A DNA stretch of 7,438 bases, taken from positions 1 to 7,438 of the forward strand of contig WFTN01000386.1 in the NCBI GenBank assembly GCA_015485455.1, written 5' to 3'. Of this stretch, positions 1 to 5,954 are shown one piece after another. The translations under genes were made by a program, and so were the position numbers. Source of the stretch: Planctomycetota bacterium. Its GTDB lineage: Bacteria > Planctomycetota > GCA-002687715 > DRQF01. The first letter of the stretch is position 1; every line of letters begins with the position of its first letter. Under the pieces are notes generated by a model, which was not told the origin of the DNA, did not search any database, and saw only the letters and a program-made list of their open reading frames with translations.

Positions 1-557
1 ACAGTCAGCATTTTCGCGAATTCACTGTCACCATCGACCAAGTCCCATACTTCACCACTCACAAGATCTTCTGCAAAACAATAAACCGTGTTGAAATTCC
101 TGTCCTCTTCGAAGTACAGCAGAAGATCTGCACTCGAATCTTTGAATCGCTCATCGAGGCGTTTTGGCGAAAAGTGGGAAGCAAAGTCATTACGAATTGT
201 GCTGATCACATTGGTTTTTCCAAAGTACTTCTTCAAGAAATCAAGGCTCGTCGATCCAGCCTCTGACAAATAGGTACGATTTGATCGCCCCAAGATACAC
301 GACAAGTAGTTTGTCCGAATAAGTTTCCAGGATTCGAATGACTTTCCAGCAAGTGACCGCAAGAAAAAGAAAAAGTATGCCTGCTGAGCATTCGTGTGAT
401 CGGCATCATCGGCGTCGTCGGGTTTCGTGCAATAGAGGGTGCGGTCTAGGAAGGACAGCTCGTTGGCTGCGTGAGAAAACGAGAGAAGACAGATGCGTTC
501 GTCATCAGGCATTGATGCAACTTTTTCTCGGTCGATTTTGATCCTTTGAATTCTCAT
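1..557 (-). CDS. Conserved hypothetical protein with HEPN-like Rx5H motif, C-terminus beyond the window
   Basis: Translating the minus strand from the ATG at 557 gives 185 codons with no stop to the window edge, so this is a partial gene with its 3' end missing. The start reads MRIQRIKIDREKVASMPDDERICL. A helical region includes ELSFLDRTLYC, an acidic DDADDAD run (47-53) and YFFFFLRSLAGKSFESWKL (61-79). A later segment has LDFLKKYFGKTNVISTIRNDFASHF, with R122 and H128 forming Rx5H. This falls within the RX4-6H signature of HEPN ribonuclease-type domains. The layout (LP-ER near the start, LAGK-E-W in the middle, IRN-FA-H later) resembles hypothetical proteins I recall, but I cannot name a function. 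The start is preceded by AAGGG with a long 12-base spacer, so initiation is not strongly supported; M16 (512) is an alternative. It lies 128 bases after the membrane protein gene on the same strand. That it is coding is likely; the HEPN assignment is tentative. Confidence 0.75.
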   Translation of the reverse strand, partial: MRIQRIKIDREKVASMPDDERICLLSFSHAANELSFLDRTLYCTKPDDADDADHTNAQQAYFFFFLRSLAGKSFESWKLIRTNYLSCILGRSNRTYLSEAGSTSLDFLKKYFGKTNVISTIRNDFASHFSPKRLDERFKDSSADLLLYFEEDRNFNTVYCFAEDLVSGEVWDLVDGDSEFAKMLT

Positions 558-561
558 TAAA

Positions 562-597
562 TTGGCAAGCCCTTGTTTCTTTCATTTTCTTGGCAAG
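562..597. repeat. Pair of 8-base direct repeats TTGGCAAG
   Basis: TTGGCAAG occurs at 562-569 and 590-597, 28 bases apart, and a related TTCTTGGCA occurs at both 587-595 and 662-670. The two exact copies flank the proposed -10 element and start point of the left-edge gene. They could be operator half-sites, but 8-base repeats can also arise by chance. Confidence 0.25.
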
Positions 598-613
598 AAT
601 CAGTTACTCTCAA
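584..613 (-). promoter_or_regulatory. Possible sigma70-type promoter for the left-edge gene
   Basis: On the minus strand TTGAGA (613-608, 5 of 6 to TTGACA) is followed after 18 bases by GAAAAT (589-584, 4 of 6 to TATAAT). A start near 577 would leave a leader of about 20 bases before the ATG at 557. The region is clearly AT-rich (the line 601-660 is about 32% G+C), which makes chance matches more likely. Confidence 0.3.
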
Positions 614-628
614 CGCAACAAATTCAAG

Positions 629-649
629 AAAAAATTCAGTTATCGAATT
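629..649 (-). terminator. Weak terminator-like hairpin after the membrane protein gene
   Basis: On the minus strand AATTC (649-645), a 7-base loop and GAATT (637-633) can pair and run straight into more T residues (632-629), starting 36 bases after the stop codon. The stem is only 5 bp and AT-rich, so termination would be weak at best. It is listed because its position and T-run fit. Confidence 0.25.
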
Positions 650-685
650 GCGATGATTAAGTTCTTGGCACTCGTATTCCCCAGC

Positions 686-1408
686 TTACCCAATTGAGCC
701 TTGATAAAACCCAGAATCATCATCTTCCTTGCCTCTTAATTCCAGCGGATGGCTTTGAGTCAGCACAGGAATTTCGTCGCGGCCAAGCGTGAGTCGATTT
801 CTCAGTCTCCAGAACAAACCGAGGCCGTCAGAGTAGAGCGTTTCAATTTGAATTGACGAGCTACATTCCACCGATCCCACTTGGAGATGCGCACCAGGCC
901 AAAGATCGCCCAACTGGGCGAAGTCTTCTTCAGTGCCATCCTCCAACACGCACACAACTCGAAGTGAAAACGCGACCTTCATTGAGCCATCAAGCGATTC
1001 ATTCTTGATCATTATCATTCCTGATATCGGTTCAAGAACAAGAACGAGCTGGGCCTGATTCCTTCTGAGTTCGTATTCGTTCGCCCATTTCGCCTCGACA
1101 GCAGCTTTCGCTGAAGCTGCAACTTGATTCTTTAGTTCGTCCCGAGTGAGAACGATCTCTTCAGCCTGTAAGCGCAGTTCTCGCGATTGCATGAAGTAGC
1201 CACAAATCAACCAAAAGAATGCCGGTGGAGCAAAGACGCCAGCCATAAAGTCGCCGATTTCATTTAGTTTCAAAGAGGCAATACTACCTGATTTGAAACA
1301 CGCCAAGATGATGGCGGCTCCGAACCAAATAAGAGTACCGAGAATTGCCCACTTCTTTTGTTTACGAGTACTTCGCTCTGCATCTTGAATAGTATTGGAT
1401 ACCGCCAT
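686..1408 (-). CDS. Two-helix membrane protein with coiled coil, conserved hypothetical, downstream of the Type I locus
   Basis: A 240-residue protein of unknown function. A basic N-terminus (RKQKK, 15-19) precedes transmembrane helix 1 (about 20-38). A short loop carrying LNEIGDF (48-54) leads into helix 2 (about 54-72, AGVFAPPAFFWLICGYF). This block resembles a widespread hypothetical family with LNEWGDFLAG-FAPLAFLWL, which I recall without a named function. Next is a heptad-like charged helix (about 73-112, SRELRLQAEEIVLTRDEL), probably a coiled coil. The C-terminal domain (about 119-215) is rich in predicted beta strands and may be a ligand- or partner-binding module. The positive-inside rule places both ends in the cytoplasm. 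There is no signal peptide cleavage site and no enzyme motif. The start is supported by AAGGA 5 bases upstream of the ATG. It follows hsdR on the same strand after 122 bases and is AT-richer. It could be a membrane effector or anchor in defence, or unrelated cargo. Confidence 0.85.
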   Translation of the reverse strand: MAVSNTIQDAERSTRKQKKWAILGTLIWFGAAIILACFKSGSIASLKLNEIGDFMAGVFAPPAFFWLICGYFMQSRELRLQAEEIVLTRDELKNQVAASAKAAVEAKWANEYELRRNQAQLVLVLEPISGMIMIKNESLDGSMKVAFSLRVVCVLEDGTEEDFAQLGDLWPGAHLQVGSVECSSSIQIETLYSDGLGLFWRLRNRLTLGRDEIPVLTQSHPLELRGKEDDDSGFYQGSIG

Positions 1409-1413
1409 GCAGT

Positions 1414-1418
1414 TCCTT
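1414..1418 (-). promoter_or_regulatory. Ribosome binding site of the membrane protein gene
   Basis: AAGGA on the minus strand (within GAAAGGAACTGC-ATG) lies 5 bases before the ATG at 1408. This good match supports the annotated start and independent translation from hsdR. Confidence 0.6.
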
Positions 1419-1427
1419 TCTGCTGTC

Positions 1428-1457
1428 GGTCACTTCAGTTTGTCCCGAGAAGTGACC
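1428..1457 (-). repeat. Perfect 9-base inverted repeat between hsdR and the membrane protein gene
   Basis: GGTCACTTC (1428-1436) and GAAGTGACC (1449-1457) are exact reverse complements separated by 12 bases. The repeat sits in the 122-base gap, 19 bases upstream of the membrane protein ATG. It is not followed by a T-run on the minus strand, so it does not look like a standard intrinsic terminator. It could be a regulator-binding dyad, an RNA hairpin that limits read-through, or an mRNA-stability element. No convincing -35/-10 pair was found in this gap. Confidence 0.5.
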
Positions 1458-1530
1458 ACTTTGGATTCTCTACATTACTAAAGCACTGGAACACGCTTCG
1501 ACTTGCCAGAATCAAGAAGAATCGATTCAT

Positions 1531-4500
1531 TCAGGCCGAAACCGATTTCCAAGAGAAGTCGACATAGTTCTCATACACATGGAGATAGATTACATCTGCC
1601 AAAGTCGAGACATCTTCCGGAGTGTAATCATCGACGGGGAGCCCTGTCTTATCACTATAGAGGTGGTCGTGAATCATTCGTTTCACTTGCGCCTGGGTCT
1701 GCCGCGTCTCTCTCCAGTTGTCCAGTTTGGATAGCTCAAACTTAATGGCAGTGAGTAGCTCGGTGGCAATCTCTTTCACTTTGTTCCGACTTCGCGTCTT
1801 GAGTTCGTCTTTGGATTGGACCAGAAGGTCAAAGACAGCAAGGTGATCTTCACTCAAGCCTTCTTGAACGGCCCGCTGATATTCCATCGAGAGTTCATCT
1901 ACGAAGGCTATCAGCTGAGCGAATGTCTCCTCGATGGTTACTCGGTCCGTTTCTTTGTTGTACTCCTTGATGATCTCGCGGTACCGTTCTTCGAAATTGG
2001 TACGAAGCGGGTTGTTCTTGATCATCTTTTTCAGCTTTTTCTCGACTGCATCCTTCATGGACTGCACCGTGGTGTTCTTGTTACTATTCCCTTCAAACTC
2101 ACGACTCAACTTGTCAAAGTCGATATCGCTGATGTCAAAGGTCTTCCCCGAATACTCACCCGGCAGTCTGTGCCCTTCCTCATGAACCACGCTATCGCTG
2201 ATGATACCGCGTAACGCCATCATGATCTTCGTGATGTCAGCGGCGTCCTTGTTCTCGCTCAGCCGTTTGTAGATGGCATCAACACCATCTGCTTTGTGCC
2301 GATACGGTCCGATCATTTGAGGCTCTGAAATTAGCGCCTTCCGCTTCTTGAATACTTCCCGTGCCAGCACCTCAAACGTGACTCGGGTCTTGTCATTTCG
2401 ACAGACGGCATTCACCGCGGAGTTCTCGTTGGCCTTATCAAGTAGTGCCAATTTGTCGAAGCCCTTGGCCTTGACCAGATCTTTGAGATCAAAGCCGCAC
2501 TCTTTGAGGTGGTCCCCGCATGAAGTGAGTGCTTCCACAAACTCCTTGAGTAGCTCCTCCATAGGCTTGGTGGGGCCTTCGGCTCCACCAGCTCCCCCCG
2601 TGTTACCGCCACCATATGTAGCCAGTGCGGCTCGGAGGCTCTTGAGCATCCCGTTGTAATCCACCAGGTGCCCGTTGTTTTTGCCTTTGGCCTTGCGGTT
2701 GGCCCGCGCAATGGCCTGCATCAACGTGTGCCCCTTCATGGGTTTGTCGAGATACATCGTCGAAAGACTCGGAACATCAAAGCCCGTCAGCCACATCGCA
2801 CACACAAAGACCACGCGGAACGAGCTGCCGGGTTTTTTGAACTCCTCTGCCAAATCTTGACTCTTCATCCTCGCACGATGCGGGACAATGTCGATCCCCC
2901 ACTCCTTGAAGCGCGTGACCTCGTTTTGCTCCTCACTGACTACGACGCAAGCCTCGGTGCTGTCGAGCCATTCGAGTTTTCGCACTTCGGTGTCGAGCCT
3001 TGAAGCTTGGGCTGCAAGCACGCGAACCCTCGTATCATCCACCTCATCTTTGAGCTTCGCCTTCAGGTCCTCTCCTTCGGCCTTCATACTCTCTACAAGC
3101 TTCTGCTGCCGCTTTACCTCTCCGTCCCAATACTTCACGAAGAGATCATGCATGCGAACACAAGTAACCTTGTCGAGCGCAACGTACATTGCCTTTCCGG
3201 TTTCCCAGCGTTTTGAATAGTGGGCGGTCATGTCACGGGCAATGCGATCAAGTCGGTCGTCAGCGGTAAGAATGTGGTAGTCCTTCGACAGGTACCGACT
3301 CAGGCTCGCTTCTTGGTCTTGATCAAGGTCGTATTTCTCCAACTCATCGGCGATGCGGTCGTTAATGTTTGAGGTCGCCAAGTCGAGTTTCTCTCCACGG
3401 TTGTCATAAAAGAGCGGTACCGTCGCCTTGTCTTCGATGGCGCGGCGGAAATCGTAAGTGGAAACGTACTCACCAAAGATTTGCCGAGTGAGCTGATCAT
3501 CTTCACTTTTCATCAATGGGGTGCCTGTAAAGGCGATGAAAGAAGCATTCGGGAGCACTCGCCGCATGTTCTCAGCAAGCTTGCCTGACTGCGTGCGATG
3601 TGCTTCGTCGGCGATGACAATCACATTTTCACGTTGGGTATACGGCCCATCATCGTCCAAGTTGAACTTGTGGACCAAAGTGAAGATGTAGCGGTGGTCT
3701 TCTTGGAGGAGCTTCTTCAGATGTTTACCTGTGCTTGCATGAACGGCCTTGGCCTCACCCACGGCACCACAACCGGCAAAGGTTTTGGCGATCTGGTCAT
3801 CCAGCTCTTTTCTGTCCGTAAGGATGACAAAGGTAAAGGAGCCAGCCACTTTGCGATGTACCTTCTGACTCAGGCACAGCATTGAGTACGACTTGCCAGA
3901 ACCTTGGGTGTGCCAGAAAACACCTAACCGTCCTTTACGAACGTCGCGGTCTTGAACGGCACGAAAGGCCTTGTTGACCCCCATGAACTGATGGTTCGCC
4001 GCCATTGCCTTAATAGTCCCGCTACTTGGACTATCATCAAAGATTATGAAGCTTTCCACCACATCTAAGAAACGCCGCTTGTCGCAGAGCGCCTTGAGCA
4101 TAGTCTGCCAATGCACAACCCCCGCATCATCTTCGTCAATACGTTTCCACTCGTGGAAGTACTCATAGGGGCTGACCATCGTCCCGACACGCGCCTCGAT
4201 GCCGTTGCTCAACATGCAGAGCGCGTTGTGAAAAAAGAGGTGGGGAATCGTGTCGAGGTAGTCCTTGAGGTTCTTCTCGTAGGCAGTCTTGACGTTCTTG
4301 GTGCTCTTCTTCAGCTCTATGAACAATAAAGGAAGACCGTTCACAAAACCCATGATGTCAGGTCGCTTTCGGTAAGGCGAGCCGTTGATTCCTTTGACCC
4401 ACATCTCCCGAACCACAAGAAAGTGGTTGGTGTCGGGGTTGTCGAAGTCGATGACCTTCAGACGTGGTGTGCGCCGAGTACCATCATCGGCCTTGTACTC

Positions 4501-4815
4501 CACCCTGACGCCGTCGCGGATGAGGTCGTAGAGGTCACGGTTCGCATTCAAAAGCGTCTTTGAAGCGTTGGATGCCGTAAGTTGGTCGACTGCCTCTTGG
4601 TAGACCTTTTCGGGAAGGTCGGGGTTTAGCTCCCTGAGCTTCGGGAGCAGGAACTTGGTGAGGACAATTTCATGCTCGTTGTTACGCCCAAGTGTCCCGC
4701 CCTCGCCCATCTTCTCGGAGTTGTAGGCATAGATGGACTCCCATTCGAGGGTGTCCTCGAAGTACTCGGCGGTCGTTTTCTGGACCAGGCGGTCCTCGGA
4801 GAAAGAGCTGCTCAT
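1531..4815 (-). CDS. hsdR: Type I restriction endonuclease / translocase subunit HsdR
   Basis: This is the restriction subunit, 1094 residues, full length for the family. It adds ATP-driven DNA translocation and cutting to the HsdM-HsdS complex. The N-terminal PD-(D/E)xK nuclease has D153 and E167-L-K169 (RPDIMGFVNG through FIELKK, about 4362-4309). The position usually held by Gln in the following QxxxY motif is Asn (N182-LKD-Y186), which I recall as common in this branch. The SF2 motor has a Walker A HTQGSGKS at 302-309, DEAH at 403-406 (3609-3598), TGTP at 430-433, TGFDVPSL at 677-684 and QAIARANR at 700-707. A glycine-rich stretch (YGGGNTGGAGGAEG, 734-747) links the motor to a helical C-terminal domain. 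That domain carries NPLRTNFEERYREIIKEYN, a conserved block of these subunits. All catalytic motifs look intact, so an active enzyme is expected. The start is fixed by the ATGA overlap with hsdS. The stop TGA at 1533-1531 is followed by 122 non-coding bases. Confidence 0.98.
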   Translation of the reverse strand: MSSSFSEDRLVQKTTAEYFEDTLEWESIYAYNSEKMGEGGTLGRNNEHEIVLTKFLLPKLRELNPDLPEKVYQEAVDQLTASNASKTLLNANRDLYDLIRDGVRVEYKADDGTRRTPRLKVIDFDNPDTNHFLVVREMWVKGINGSPYRKRPDIMGFVNGLPLLFIELKKSTKNVKTAYEKNLKDYLDTIPHLFFHNALCMLSNGIEARVGTMVSPYEYFHEWKRIDEDDAGVVHWQTMLKALCDKRRFLDVVESFIIFDDSPSSGTIKAMAANHQFMGVNKAFRAVQDRDVRKGRLGVFWHTQGSGKSYSMLCLSQKVHRKVAGSFTFVILTDRKELDDQIAKTFAGCGAVGEAKAVHASTGKHLKKLLQEDHRYIFTLVHKFNLDDDGPYTQRENVIVIADEAHRTQSGKLAENMRRVLPNASFIAFTGTPLMKSEDDQLTRQIFGEYVSTYDFRRAIEDKATVPLFYDNRGEKLDLATSNINDRIADELEKYDLDQDQEASLSRYLSKDYHILTADDRLDRIARDMTAHYSKRWETGKAMYVALDKVTCVRMHDLFVKYWDGEVKRQQKLVESMKAEGEDLKAKLKDEVDDTRVRVLAAQASRLDTEVRKLEWLDSTEACVVVSEEQNEVTRFKEWGIDIVPHRARMKSQDLAEEFKKPGSSFRVVFVCAMWLTGFDVPSLSTMYLDKPMKGHTLMQAIARANRKAKGKNNGHLVDYNGMLKSLRAALATYGGGNTGGAGGAEGPTKPMEELLKEFVEALTSCGDHLKECGFDLKDLVKAKGFDKLALLDKANENSAVNAVCRNDKTRVTFEVLAREVFKKRKALISEPQMIGPYRHKADGVDAIYKRLSENKDAADITKIMMALRGIISDSVVHEEGHRLPGEYSGKTFDISDIDFDKLSREFEGNSNKNTTVQSMKDAVEKKLKKMIKNNPLRTNFEERYREIIKEYNKETDRVTIEETFAQLIAFVDELSMEYQRAVQEGLSEDHLAVFDLLVQSKDELKTRSRNKVKEIATELLTAIKFELSKLDNWRETRQTQAQVKRMIHDHLYSDKTGLPVDDYTPEDVSTLADVIYLHVYENYVDFSWKSVSA

Positions 4816-5954
4816 ACCGGGAGTCTCCCGTCCATAAATCGGGGAAGGAGAAGGTCTCGGGCTTCTCGGCAGCGTTGGTTTTGGTTTTCGAGATTGTTGA
4901 GCTGGTCACGATGCTTGCGAACGATTACCTCAAACTCATTCTTTACGCCATCAGTCGGCACGAGGATCTCTTTGCTGTAGGCATAGTTTCTGTTTAGACC
5001 GGGTACTGCAGCATCACTGCTCACAAAGACTAGCGACTTTAATGCTGAATAGATAAAGAGGGAAGTCTCCTCGGCAGATATGAAGTAGGTAGTATCAATT
5101 GGAAAAAAGTCGGTTTCGCACCAAAACACGGTGCCAACGTTGCCCTTCCGTCCAACGATGAGACCAGGCCCCGTAACCAATGCGGTCTTGTGCGTACCAA
5201 CAACACCACTGGACCCGTAAACGGGAAAATCTCCCGCATCCCGAATCTTCTTTGGGAGCGATTTTCCGTAATTCAGTGTGAAGCACTTCCGGAGAGGTTT
5301 CCGCTCCCACCCCTCCGGCAGCCCATCCACAACCTTGACTCGTTCATGGCCGGGGAAGCGGAGATAGACGAACCACTCCCGATAAAGCAAATGAATGGCA
5401 TCTTCCAAGAGAGCCATCCGTCGATTGTTATTCGCAATGAGGTCGTCGTAGGCGGAGAGGATGTCGGCGATGCGGGTTTGGATGGGAACGGGTGGCAGGT
5501 GGGATTTCACTGCTCGTATGCGCTTCGGCGCAGTGTGCTTGACCTTCGTACCTGTTGCAGTGGCACGGATCTGCGCTCTCACTCCTAATGTATTGAGAAG
5601 GTAACAAAGAAAGCGCTTGTCGAGCTTTGATTCGTCCAGGTCAGTAACAAGTCCGATACGCTGGTTGTGCAGGTATCGATCATCGGAAGGTACGAGTGCC
5701 GAACTACCTAGAAGTCCTTCACCTTGTTCAGTCATGGCGATAATCAAGTCATCACACGCCAATATGAAATCGTCCGGGGGACTCTGTGTGTAGAACTTCT
5801 CTTTGTCGCCCCTGTGGCGAAAGCCTCCAACTTCATGAAAGTTACCAGGAGTGACAACAATGTACTCGCCATCATTGCCGAAGAAATCGCCTTTAAGAGC
5901 GAATCCGTGCTTCACCTGGAAATAGTCGCCGATGATGCTTAATGGCCAACTCAT
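4812..5954 (-). CDS. hsdS: Type I restriction-modification specificity subunit HsdS
   Basis: This is the DNA-recognition subunit, 380 residues, a normal size for a complete two-domain HsdS. The first target-recognition domain spans about residues 1-155, with the typical GFALKGDFF near the start and KVKHTAPKRIRAVKSHLPP at its end. The central conserved helix (about 156-196, IQTRIADILSAYDDLIANNN then LLYREWF) spaces the two half-sites. A second recognition domain lies at about 215-338 (entered by LPEGWE, 212-217). The distal helix (about 339-370) ends in LLLPRFMDGRL, the usual HsdS tail. The two domains should read the two halves of a split asymmetric target; the bases cannot be predicted by eye. 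The start ATG overlaps the hsdM stop as ATGA and has a GAGGAG ribosome site 8 bases upstream. The stop overlaps the hsdR start in the same way. No truncation or frameshift is seen. Confidence 0.97.
   Translation of the reverse strand: MSWPLSIIGDYFQVKHGFALKGDFFGNDGEYIVVTPGNFHEVGGFRHRGDKEKFYTQSPPDDFILACDDLIIAMTEQGEGLLGSSALVPSDDRYLHNQRIGLVTDLDESKLDKRFLCYLLNTLGVRAQIRATATGTKVKHTAPKRIRAVKSHLPPVPIQTRIADILSAYDDLIANNNRRMALLEDAIHLLYREWFVYLRFPGHERVKVVDGLPEGWERKPLRKCFTLNYGKSLPKKIRDAGDFPVYGSSGVVGTHKTALVTGPGLIVGRKGNVGTVFWCETDFFPIDTTYFISAEETSLFIYSALKSLVFVSSDAAVPGLNRNYAYSKEILVPTDGVKNEFEVIVRKHRDQLNNLENQNQRCREARDLLLPRFMDGRLPV
4818..4830 (-). promoter_or_regulatory. Palindrome containing the hsdR ribosome binding site
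   Basis: On the minus strand CGGGAGACTCCCG is a perfect inverted repeat: 6-base arms around one A, or in RNA a 5-bp stem with a 3-base loop. Its first arm contains GGGAG (4829-4825), the only plausible Shine-Dalgarno for hsdR, 9 bases before the ATG at 4815. It lies inside the last codons of hsdS, so ribosomes finishing hsdS would open it. This suggests tight translational coupling of HsdR to HsdS. The palindrome is seen directly; the role is inferred. Confidence 0.45.

Noticed and set aside
338..541. Plus-strand open frame of 67 codons, and another at 88-273
   Set aside because: Both lie opposite the minus-strand frame 557-1, which is longer, has protein-like composition and shows family-like motifs. 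The plus-strand products are arginine- or serine-rich and look non-biological.
1428..1457. The 9-base inverted repeat as an intrinsic terminator of hsdR
   Set aside because: No T-run follows either arm in the direction of transcription, so it was listed as an inverted repeat only.
1458..1530. A promoter for the membrane protein gene in the gap after hsdR
   Set aside because: TAATGT-like -10 candidates have no acceptable -35 at 16-18 bases (best about 3 of 6), so none is claimed.
2412..2711. Minus-strand open frame of 99 codons inside hsdR in another frame
   Set aside because: It overlaps the conserved motor-to-tail region of HsdR and has no protein features of its own. It is a frame shadow, not a frameshift, since the hsdR frame is continuous.
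1816..4329. Several plus-strand open frames of 70-130 codons antisense to hsdR (for example 1816-2214, 2348-2659, 3598-3885)
   Set aside because: They lie fully opposite a clearly coding gene with intact motifs, have biased or nonsense composition and no recognisable domains. They are shadows of the hsdR codon pattern.
5190..5588. Plus-strand open frame of 132 codons opposite hsdS
   Set aside because: It is entirely antisense to a convincing HsdS and no domain is recognised in it.
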